This document shows positions 30,391-39,926 of a DNA stretch of 64,000 bases, piece after piece. Location of the stretch: assembly GCA_035222895.1 (NCBI GenBank), contig JAVYIG010006572.1, forward strand, positions 51,554 to 115,553, in the 5' to 3' direction. The notes under the pieces are model-generated. The model did no database searches. It was given only the letters and a program-made list of their open reading frames with translations, and had not been told where the DNA came from. This DNA comes from Strongylocentrotus droebachiensis. Lineage: Eukaryota; Echinodermata; Echinoidea; Camarodonta; Strongylocentrotidae. Made by a program: the position numbers and the translations under genes. Position 1 is the stretch's first letter. The number at the start of each line of letters is the position of its first letter.

Positions 30391-30915
30391 AACTGACTAA
30401 ATATTAATGCATCCGAAGTAAAACTGAAAGGTCAATCCCTGTATCTCTCTCTCTCGATCTCTTTGCCTATTTATTTTTCTCATTGATTGTAAAAATATAC
30501 AAAATGTGATGTTCTTAATCATTGACCAGTAATTTCTACTAATGTAAGCATGTTAATGACGTTTTAGTATTTATGTTTAAGCTTATATATGCATTTTTTG
30601 TGAGCATTTTCAATAAGGTAGTAGTCTGAAGCAGCAATATTGACAAAGTCTGAATATAAATTATGATATTTTTGAATAACATTTTCTCAATTTCCAATCG
30701 TATTTTGTATAAAACTGAACTGGATATTTCAACTTTTTTTTCTTGCTGTATTTTTTGGAATTCATAATAAATTGATGATCTGTTATAGATCACATGGTAT
30801 GTAAATAAAAATGGATGTTGTTCTTGTGAATTTCTGTTGTATTTGTCTATTTGTCCATAGATTTTTGCAGTACATACTGCAGCCAAAATTAAGATACTGA
30901 ATCCAGAATTTAGGA

Positions 30916-32140
30916 AAGCACCATTTTGCTTTCTCTCATCCCCTTTGATCTTTTTTTTTCTTCCCATTTTCAAAAGGGGAAGGGGCACTTATTACAAAAG
31001 AAAAGGGCAGTTGTTAAAGTAAAATGGGCACCTATCAGTTTTGAAGAGGGGCACTTATCAAAGGTGAAGGGGCACTTATCAGAGGTGGTAAGAGGCACCA
31101 TTTTGCTTTCTCTCATCTCCTTTGATCTTTTTTCTTTCCCATTTTTAAAAGGGGAAAGGGCACTTATTACAAAAGAAGAGGGCAGTTGTTAAAGTAAAAT
31201 GGGCACCTATCAGTTTTGAAGAGGGGCAATTATCATCGGTGAAGGGGCACTTATCAGAGGTGGTAAGAGGCACCATTTTGCTTTCTCTCATCTCCTTTGA
31301 TCTTTTTTCTTTCCCATTTTTAAAAGGGGAAAGGGCACTTATTACAAAAGAAGAGGGCAGTTGTTAAAGTAAAATGGGCACCTATCAGTTTTGAAGAGGG
31401 GCAATTATCATCGGTGAAGGGGCACTTATCAGAGGTGGTAAGAGGCACCATTTTGCTTTCTCTCATCTCCTTTGATCTTTTTTCTTTCCCATTTTTAAAA
31501 GGGGAAAGGGCACTTATTACAAAAGAAGAGGGCAGTTGTTAAGTAAAATGGGCACCTATCAGTTTTGAATAGGGGCAATTATCATCGGTGAAGGGGCACT
31601 TATCAGAGGTGGTAAGAGGCACCATTTTGCTTTCTCTCATCTCCTTTGATCTTTTTTCTTTCCCATTTTTAAAAGGGGAAAGGGCACTTATTACAAAAGA
31701 AGAGGGCAGTTGTTAAAGTAAAATGGGCACCTATCAGTTTTGAAGAGGGGCAATTATCATCGGTGAAGGGGCACTTATCAGAGGTGGTAAGAGGCACCAT
31801 TTTGCTTTCTCTCATCTCCTTTGATCTATTTTCTTTCCCATTTTTAAAGGGGAAAGGGCACTTATTACAAAAGAAGAGGGCGGTTGTTAAAGTAAAATGG
31901 GCACCTATCACTTTTGAAGAGGGGCAATTATCATCGGTGAAGGGGCACTTATCAGAGGTGGTAAGAGGCACCATTTTGCTTTCTCTCATCTCCTTTGATC
32001 TTTTTTCTTTCCCATTTTCAAAAGGGGAAGGGGCACTTATTACAAAAGAAAAGGGCACTTGTTAAAGTGAAATGGGCACCTATCAGATTTGAAGAGCGGC
32101 AATTATCATCGGTAAAGGGGGCACTTATCAGAGGTCGTAA
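30916..32140 (+). repeat. 175-bp satellite array, about seven copies, unit 3
   Basis: The marker AGAGGCACCATTTTGC recurs at 31091, 31266, 31441, 31615, 31790 and 31964, intervals of 174-175 bp, with a first monomer from about 30916. Copies are over 95% alike by eye. A G-rich GGGGCAC motif appears several times per monomer. The open frames in the array are by-products. Confidence 0.92.
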
Positions 32141-32411
32141 GAGGCACTTATAAGAATGTGGAACGGGCACCTATTAGAAATATAGGGCACTTATCTAAAG
32201 TAAAAGGGGGCACCTTTCCTATGTACAAAGGGGCACTTTAGGTGTACTTGAAAATGTGGAGGGGGCACTGTGCTCTCTCTTCCCCCTCCCCGCCGCCGCT
32301 GTGTGTTTGAGTATGAGACTCCGGCTATGAATATTGATGGCGATTTCAATTTAACCAACAAATTCAGCATTTAATTACCTTCCTCTTGAAAACGTACATG
32401 ATGAACTAGCT

Positions 32412-32660
32412 GTGCCGAGCATTTGTCTTATTTCTCATATCAAAAGATCTGTTCATAATACGTGTACGTTTCTTCCCGTACAAGACCAAACTCAGCGGTC
32501 TGTGTTTGAATGTTGCTCCACGGAAGAAGGCAATGCTTATGGCGCTATCAGGTTTTGGTACAATAATGGTAGCAATTTTCAGAACTCAGCTAAAGATATA
32601 CCTATTTCAGATTGCTTACAATTAGTCACTGCTTTTTGTCTTTCCCAGTTAGAATCATGA
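32412..32660 (+). pseudogene. Relic Ig-like ORF upstream of copy 3
   Basis: An 82-codon frame with the same RSVFECCSTEE to SQLES segment as unit 1. It is the longest version, with an ATG at 32412. No signal peptide, and it is short for a domain. Likely a remnant; an unannotated 5' exon cannot be excluded. Confidence 0.45.
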
Positions 32661-32731
32661 ACACACATTTTTGGTAGTTTTTCAGTCTCACCAGCGCCTT
32701 TGATTAGGCAACTAGATATTGGCGCTTTATA

Positions 32732-33626
32732 CACTGTAAAAAAATAATAGTCGAAATAACTCAATAAAATTGAGGAAAAGAATTGCCTTATTTTTATTAG
32801 GTAAATATTACCTACGGCATCTTAAGTAGAATTTACTTATTTTGCTGAATAAATTTTTACTCAGTTAAATCGAGTTACATTAACGTAAATAATTTAAGTA
32901 TTGTAATCATTTTAGATAATTAAAAAAAAAAGCTATGATAGGATTACATATTGCACGATTTGGTACCCATCTAATCTAACAAGTAACATCCACTAATCAT
33001 TCACTGCTTCTATTTAAGATTAATCACTAATCACTAACACATACGCTTCAATTCGACACATATTGAAAGGCTCCAAATGTTATTTATACTTGATCGTAGC
33101 ATCTTAAAAGGAAAATTGGTTGACAATTTCCTGAAATATCAAGTTTTTATTTGTTTTGAACTGGGTAACAATTAAAAATTGTCTTGTCTTTGCTTAGCCA
33201 TGTTAAATGAATTAATAAATGTTTTAAAGTCCTTAAATTTTCATTCAACCACAAAAAAGAATTGTTTTATTTAAAAAAGAGTTTAATTGGTCTTAATGAA
33301 TATTCATAAATTATGTAAATATTTCTATTACGCACTGCATCAGTCCTTACTTTAAAAAGATAAGAATAATCAACATAAACTGTTTGAGTAATACGTATAA
33401 TTTCTGATTTTGAGTTAAAATTACTAAATTAATACAAGCTGAAATTACTTAAAGTTCTTATGTATTTGATTTTACTTAAATATTCCACGTATGTTCTACT
33501 AAATTGAAAGTTTGAATTAGCAAGACTTAAATTTAGTGCGTAAGTGGCAAAACTAATGTTTTCAAGTAAATTCTACATGTAAAAAATACGTAAAAATTAC
33601 CAATGAACAAATTTTTTTTTACAGTG
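32732..33626. mobile_element. 895-bp non-autonomous DNA transposon (Tc1/mariner-like) in unit 3
   Basis: Terminal inverted repeats CACTGTAAAAAA and TTTTTTACAGTG are flanked by TA on both sides. Units 1 and 2 show the empty site (CGCTTTATAAATACC or equivalent), so the insertion and its TA duplication can be read directly. The interior is AT-rich and non-coding. Superfamily is assigned from the TA duplication only. Confidence 0.85.
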
Positions 33627-34568
33627 TAAATACCTGGATTGGATTCGAATTTGTTTCCCGCTCATTCTTACTGAAAAGTTATCTGAAGAGAATTGGGAAA
33701 AATGATCACGGAAGTTTGGTCAGAAGTTGGGCATATGCTAAACCAGCTGACTATGAAACAATGTTTTCCAATTTGATTACGTTTCATTATAACTGTGCCA
33801 AGCCATGCAATAAAAATATGGTTTGAAGGTTTTCTTTGCAATCGACCAAAACTGAATAGCAATAACACATAATGATCGAACCACTGCTGGATAATCACTT
33901 TCAATCAATAATCAACTTTAGATAACTTCAGGCTGAAGTTTTGGTTTCAGCATGGGAGGAGTTTTATAACAAGTACCAATTGAATATCAATCCATCTTCT
34001 TTGTTTCTGTTTGATGATTAGTTTTTTTCATTTAAGTATATACTTTATTAATTCAGACTGACACTTTAGACTCGAGGAAAGCGAGTCCATACTTTTAAAA
34101 TGGGTGTTATCGATGAGTGGTAACATCAGTGAGATGCAATAGACTTCAAAACATTTCATGACCATAACTAAAGACTCGAGACATTTCATGACCATAATTA
34201 AAGGAAGAGACATTAAGACCCTGCCTCAACAATGACAAAATGCGATTAAATCTACTGGGTTGCATCATTAATTCTAATCGCATATGATCGCGTTGTTATA
34301 TACAGTCAATAAAAATGCTGTAATTATCACTCTCACTTCTTCACATTTCATAAAGATCTTAAATGGAATAGATAGAGCTATCAGTTGAGGAAACATTTCG
34401 ACATGACGCCAGTCTAAATCTAGCTGAATTCATTTCATTGTAGTACAGATCAACATGATTTCAGTATACCTTCTACACTTGTACTCTCTGTTGAGTTAAT
34501 GCCTGCTACCTGCTTTTCATTAAACATCTGAGGTTTGCGGTTAAAGCGTTTACCAAAAATTCGTTACG

Positions 34569-36644
34569 ATGTCTCGGAAAGGCGGCATCCGTGGCTTCAG
34601 AAATGCGTTATATTTATTTCTACTTTTGCAATCTTTTTACCAATCCTCGTTTTGTGATGATGACGTTTTGAGTTGTAATGAACTACGGAACCTTGGGAAA
34701 TCAATTCACGTAATGAATGGACGTAATTTTTCGCTGATGTTACCTCCTCTCAAGACCCCACTACAAGATCAATCACTGGTGTGGACCAAGGGAGATTCAA
34801 AATGGGAAAAGCGACACAATGGCACTCTGCAGTTCACTGGAGGAAACGTTTCTTTTGATGTCACACGTTATGAGTTAATAGAGGATACCAATGGCACTCT
34901 CACTCTAATCATTTCTTTCGTTGAAAGTGATGATATGGGGAAACATGTAATCTCAATACAAAATGGTGAACAGACCCTCTGTACAGTTTTGATACTGAAT
35001 TTGACTGTTGAATCTATAGAGCCCACTTGTTTGACTATTTTCGACAAAGAAAGGAACAAATTACAGATGACTTGTCAATGGGTGCAGGTGATCGAAGGGG
35101 AGCAAGCACATCTTGTAAACATGGTAAATGCGGAAAAACGGGAGCTTTATTCCCACGAGACTATAAACATGAACATCGACGGTCGATTCAATGTCACCAA
35201 CACATTTAGTGTTTACGCTGATCCCCGTAACATATATGATGGAAGAACCTTGCCAGACAGATGTGTCATTTCGAATCACGAACGAAGTGAGGACAGAGTT
35301 TGTAAGTTCCCGCCTGTAGAACGATACACGATTCAAAATGTCAAAACCGAGAACCTAACATTTGAATGTTGTTCTGCAAACAAAAACGTTTCCTTCTCCC
35401 GATGGTTCATTGATGATGATTTTAAACCCATCAAATTCACGGAAGAAATGTTCACTGGTTCCGATCGCATCGTCTTCTTCTGCGGTGAAGGGAAACATGA
35501 ATCAAACTCAATGCTACTCTATAGCATTGGAAGTATAGATATGGCGAAATGGAGTTTTTATACCGCATCAGTTTCATACATAAATCCGTTAAGCAACCTC
35601 ACAGATGACAGCTCATGTCAAACTATCCACGTCAGTGTTATAAGAAATACTTCTGAATCGAAGAATTCGGAAGAGACAAATCTAACTAATCTGATGCTAG
35701 TTGTTATTGTTTCTTCGACCGTACTATCAACAATAGCATTTTTGTTGACTAGTTTTATGTGCTTCATTATCATTCGCGGTTTTTATCGGCGTTGCGTAAA
35801 GCCAACACGAAATGTTGAAATGATTTCAAGCACAGTAGCTAGTGATGACGCTGCGGAATCTCTTGAACTGACCAATATTTCGTCTGCACGGCCTCGGCCA
35901 AGGAACGATGTACTGACTGACACCTTAGCCAGGAAGGAACTTGGTACGGGCAATGCTAGTATCATGCGTTCTTGTCAGGAAATTCAGAGTGGACCTCTAA
36001 GATTTTCCTTGCAGGGCGACTCTGAAGCAGTCACGGACAACAAGTCCATTGGTTATACTTCAAACAGCAATGAAGGAAAAGATCTTTCGTTAAAACAGCA
36101 CCTGAGCGAAACCGGGTGCATTTCTACAAGTGCTGCAGACTGCATTCAGGTTGGTGGCGCACCTACTGTAGTCGTCCCAAGCGCACCGTTTCAAGACAGT
36201 ACGTACTGTTCTGTGGATGATATCGAAGATACTCCTTCTGACACTTGTGTCGCAGCCGCATCCCCGATGACCTTTCAACCCGCACCTCGCCCAAGTGATG
36301 GACAAACAGATCCTTCCGATCCGTGCAATGTAATTAGGAATAAGAGACCGTCTGCAGTATCGGTGGAACGAAAGGATGGAAGGCACGATTCAACGGCAAA
36401 CAGGTCAGGTCCCAGAAGAAATGTTAACGAGCTCTACGCCGAACCCGATATGAGCCGAAAAACCAAGAGAATTGCTGCTTTGGAATCGGATAATGACGAT
36501 CCGAGTGTTTCTGGTGACGACTTTCATCTGAACGCTTCGCATCCAGTCATGAACAACAGTCAGATTTATATTAACAGCGTCGCGAACCCAACTGATGAAC
36601 TGTACATGAATGCATCGGGTCTCGATCTCATCATTCACAGTTAA
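34569..36644 (+). CDS. Ig-like type I membrane receptor, copy 3, full-length with signalling tail
   Basis: Intronless ORF of 691 codons. Signal peptide at residues 1-30 (NALYLFLLLQSFYQSSFC). The extracellular region to about 374 has many sequons and paired cysteines and the same three segments as copies 1 and 2; the membrane-proximal segment differs (CCSANKNVSFSRWF). Transmembrane helix about 375-402 (LMLVVIVSSTVLSTIAFLL), then RGFYRRCVKPTRNVE with Cys where copies 1 and 2 have a stop. The cytoplasmic tail of about 283 residues is Ser/Asp-rich and carries tyrosines in recognisable contexts: STYCSV (Y546, fits the ITIM consensus), LYAEP (Y623, YxxP), IYINS (Y667) and LYMNA (Y679), the last two fitting the Grb2-type YxN motif. 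It is probably a phosphotyrosine-signalling surface receptor, possibly immune. I do not recognise a named family. Confidence 0.8.
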   Translation: MSRKGGIRGFRNALYLFLLLQSFYQSSFCDDDVLSCNELRNLGKSIHVMNGRNFSLMLPPLKTPLQDQSLVWTKGDSKWEKRHNGTLQFTGGNVSFDVTRYELIEDTNGTLTLIISFVESDDMGKHVISIQNGEQTLCTVLILNLTVESIEPTCLTIFDKERNKLQMTCQWVQVIEGEQAHLVNMVNAEKRELYSHETINMNIDGRFNVTNTFSVYADPRNIYDGRTLPDRCVISNHERSEDRVCKFPPVERYTIQNVKTENLTFECCSANKNVSFSRWFIDDDFKPIKFTEEMFTGSDRIVFFCGEGKHESNSMLLYSIGSIDMAKWSFYTASVSYINPLSNLTDDSSCQTIHVSVIRNTSESKNSEETNLTNLMLVVIVSSTVLSTIAFLLTSFMCFIIIRGFYRRCVKPTRNVEMISSTVASDDAAESLELTNISSARPRPRNDVLTDTLARKELGTGNASIMRSCQEIQSGPLRFSLQGDSEAVTDNKSIGYTSNSNEGKDLSLKQHLSETGCISTSAADCIQVGGAPTVVVPSAPFQDSTYCSVDDIEDTPSDTCVAAASPMTFQPAPRPSDGQTDPSDPCNVIRNKRPSAVSVERKDGRHDSTANRSGPRRNVNELYAEPDMSRKTKRIAALESDNDDPSVSGDDFHLNASHPVMNNSQIYINSVANPTDELYMNASGLDLIIHS

Positions 36645-38184
36645 CTCTGAAATGTAAAACTTACTAAATATTAATGTATCCGAAGTAAAACTGAAGATCA
36701 ATCCCTGTATCTCTCTCTCGATCTCTTTCCCTATTTATTTTTCTCATTGATTGTAAAATGTAGTAGGAGTGATTTATGTTTTTAATTCATGTTTGTAGAC
36801 TTAGGAGAATGTTCACCCAGCGCTTTAAGTACCAGTAACATTAAGTATACGGTACAACATTAAGACATCATTAACTAATTAAACCAAGTATTGAGCATGT
36901 ATGTCAACATGTGAATTATGCTTATATTGCCTGTATGTATAGCATTCAGTCATGCCCGGCTACCAAAAATCCGTATACTTCTTAGCTTTATTCTGTGTAT
37001 GTTCACATGTATATTTCTCAATATTGTACAAAGTACAACTCTGCAAATGTAGAGAAAGAGAAAGAGTAGATTTTTGTCTGGAATTCAGTTGAATTCAGAG
37101 TATGCCGGTGTTACTATTTTCCAGTCAAAAAGTATACATCATAATTTATAAAGAGTTGCGATTGATCCAAATCAATCGCAAGTTTGCAGTCCCCTATCTT
37201 CTATATGTAAACATTTGCTATTGATATCAATCGCAAATGAGTTAAAATGAGTCAATTCTTGGTATAGACGGGCCCCAGACAATACAAAATGGCATATGTT
37301 ATGCTCACTATTATGATTGTATAACCCAGATATGACTTGGGCAACAAAATTGTGTAAACTATTGCTGATGTACAAGAAGTTATATTGTAGTCGTGTCAAA
37401 TCGAAATTGTTTGATAAAAAGGCAGGAACTTGCAAAATATGTTTTGTAATTGACACAATTTATTTGTCACCCCTCATTTATCTGAAATTTGAATAAAATT
37501 ACAGTCGCATGGTTTGCCCCAGTTGTTATTATTACCATTTATTAATGTTGCTGAACAACCTGCTATGAAAGATTTAAATTTGCCATAACTTCGATAATAT
37601 TTTTTTACTAAATATTTCTAGCTTCCTAGTTACTAGTCTCCAATTTCGTTGTTAACTTGATAGTACAGTTATGTAGAATGTGAGAAATCATGAGATGAAA
37701 TATCACATTTATATGACGAAAAAAGATAGTTGAAAATCTTCGACTATTCGGACGGAGAGATTTAATATAACAAATCATTGGAACGGAAGATATTCACCTT
37801 TATTTAAACAAAATAGATTATTTACTACCTTCTGCTGTTGCTATCATAATACCTTTGCAGGAGATCAGCGAAGGCAAAGAGACATTGAGCATAGTTTTAA
37901 GAAAATACTTATCTAAGACGTCTTCTTTGAAATTACGTTTCCTGATACTTTGTTATTTATGTAAAACCATTAAAAGACATTAAAAAATTGTATTATGTAC
38001 GTAAGTGATTAAGAAAAACGTGGCTTTGTTTTAATAACACCCAACATCCAATTAAGCATTTCAACTACAATAGCTCTTTATTCCACTTGAAAAATAAAAA
38101 ATGAATTTAATCTCTAGTTTCATGTCCGTCATGCGAGTCCATTCCAAATTGTATCCATGGTTACAAAGTGGGTGTAACCGTTTC

Positions 38185-38250
38185 CTGGCCTTCTAACCAA
38201 TAGGAACTTGTTTTGCGACGCCTGCGCAATCACACGCATGCATGGTTGAC
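38185..38250 (+). promoter_or_regulatory. Promoter-like GC-richer patch
   Basis: In AT-rich surroundings this patch holds a CCAAT box (AACCAATAGG) and tandem half-sites TGCGCA and CGCATGC reminiscent of NRF-1 binding. It lies about 250 bp upstream of the possible first exon at 38500. Purely motif-based. Confidence 0.25.
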
Positions 38251-38499
38251 CCGTGGTCATGTACCATGATCCAACAAGCAAAGTCCTTTCCATTCATTAC
38301 ATACTATTTTTTCTATGTTTCTTGACAAAAAAGTCTCTTGCAAAAATGCTATGTCACACTTTTGGCGATGCATGGAGCCAAAGGAATATTTTCTTTCGCT
38401 TCAGCTCTTCACGTATCCCTCGCACATTTAACGATAATTAATGATAGTAAACAAACACATATAGCAAGTTATTGCCTGGTTTCCTCTTTAATCCAATCC

Positions 38500-38544
38500 A
38501 TGGCTAAAACATTTTCAGGATTTTTGGGCAAACCAATTTACGCG
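38500..38544 (+). CDS. Possible short first coding exon, gene unknown
   Basis: ATGG context and 15 codons (MAKTFSGFLGKPIYA) end exactly at a good donor, GCG|GTAAGA, phase 0. No downstream exon could be linked to it. It could be chance. Confidence 0.2.
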
Positions 38545-39384
38545 GTAAGAGCACATTTTTTTTTGTGTGTCCCAAAATTTGAAAATTTGGCTGATAGATA
38601 TTTCGTTTCGTTAGGGGGGGGGGGGTAAGGTCGGCTTCTTGGGGTCACCAATTACCACAATTTTATTTTATTTTTTATTTTTTTGTATTAAAAAAAAAGA
38701 GGGGGGGGGGGTCTTAAAAACATACACATAAACAAGTTAAAGGGGGGGGGGGGGTTAACCCCAAAATCCCCCCCCCCTCCCCTGCGTACGCGCCTGCTAG
38801 AAGTAGTAGTAGTTGTAGTCTCCTCATCACTAACTCAACAATACAAAGAGACCAACTTGCTGGACGAATAAATAAAATCAAATGAAATCAAATTTATTGG
38901 AATAAAATCCACCATTTTGGATAATGTACATGCAAAAGTATTATAACTATCAAACATTTTCATTATGCAAATTGCAAAAGGAGAAGCAAGTACAGGCCGT
39001 TTGAGATAATCACCAGTGATTACAACAAAAAAATCAAACCAAGTTAAGGTGAATAGTCGAATTTCAGATCATCATTGAAACGCAAAAATAACAAAGGAGC
39101 ATTTCTAGCAGGAAAGAACATAGGTTTCATTTAGGAAAAAATTTGATGTCTCCATACCGCCAAACTCTTCCTATTATTACAAATAAAATATCTCTGTTGA
39201 AACCAGTATTCCTAAATCTATCAGCCAACATATTACTGATAGAGGTCATACAAATCTTAATCATTATATTGCATTATATACAACAAAACTTCTTTTAATA
39301 AACTGCAATGGCATGAGAGGGATGAATCCATTTGTCTTTTTGACAAACTCTCAGAAAATGTAATTTTTTGTGCAATAAGCCAGT

Positions 39385-39690
39385 TCGTAAATAGCTTCGG
39401 AACGCATGACCCCCAAATATCCACAGATCTTTTACACTATGGATACGTCCCACTTGTGTATTTTAGAATAATCACTGTCGAAGTAATGGAGGTGCTTCAT
39501 GAATACCTTTTGTTTGCCCTCTTGAGAAGAATACTTCCACCTGTGTATCAGATAAATGTACTGTCAGTACATAAATGAATACTAATTACATAACTTTCAT
39601 GAGCACGATACGAGTATTCGTCTCAATGGTTTTACAATTTGCGAACGAATGACCTTTATCCGCACATGCGCAAATCCTAATTACGAACTC
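39385..39690 (-). repeat. Dispersed repeat, copy B (partner at 15840-16150)
   Basis: Reverse complement of the copy in the EGF gene intron: CCCAAATATCCACAGATCTT, AATACCTTTTGTTTGCCCTC and AATGACCTTTATC are shared. It ends about 60 bp beyond the P450 stop codon and could form part of its 3' UTR. Confidence 0.75.
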
Positions 39691-39747
39691 GCTTATACAG
39701 CAGTTTTACGAAGTCTTCGGCGGAAAGACTCGTGCAAGTGGCCACAC

Positions 39748-39926
39748 TCATCGTTCAATGGCACAAATCTTGTAAGATTCTGGAGGCATAGAGAGCCCTG
39801 GGTGACCTCGCATGCTTGGGGTTGGTTGGTCGGAAGGAAGCTTGAATTCGAATTGCTGGAAGAGGTTGGTGAAGAGCAAAAATGCTTCCATCTTGGCGAG
39901 TTGCATACCCAGGCAATCACGACGGC
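39748..39926 (-). CDS. P450 last exon with haem-ligand cysteine
   Basis: Acceptor CTCCTGACAG. The exon encodes GRRDCLGMQLAKMEAF to CAIER and stop TGA (reverse complement at 39748-39750). CLG is the proximal haem ligand. Confidence 0.85.

Larger units (their letters stand above)
21594..36756 (+). repeat. Tandem triplication of a 4.3-6.3 kb unit carrying an Ig-like receptor gene
   Basis: Each unit starts with ATATACAAAATGTGATGTTC: unit 1 at 21594, unit 2 at about 25868, unit 3 at about 30495. The similarity ends near 36756, where ATTGATTGTAAAA diverges. Order within each unit: AT-rich leader, 175-bp satellite (1, 3 and 7 copies), a conserved relic ORF, about 1 kb of conserved 5' flank, then the intronless gene. 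Unit 3 is longest because of satellite expansion and an 895-bp transposon insertion. High identity, especially between units 1 and 2, indicates recent duplication or gene conversion. Confidence 0.9.
36757..39384. other. Intergenic DNA between the receptor cluster and the P450
   Basis: Contains an 11-bp perfect hairpin (TTGCGATTGAT/ATCAATCGCAA) at 37156-37181. Long G runs lie at 38616-38628, 38700-38712 and 38741-38754, with C runs around 38768. No gene found apart from the weak first-exon candidate at 38500. Confidence 0.5.

Noticed and set aside
31669-32065. ORFs on both strands in the 175-bp array
   Set aside because: The period is not a multiple of three, and the ORFs simply follow the satellite sequence.
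30916-32140. CRISPR-like regular repeat
   Set aside because: Monomers are 175 bp and adjoining with no unique spacers, and the genome is eukaryotic. The same applies to the 40-bp array at 63436.
32412-32660. Upstream ORF as the real first exon of receptor copy 3
   Set aside because: It ends in its own stop, lacks a good donor, and copy 2 carries an earlier stop; a relic is the simpler reading.
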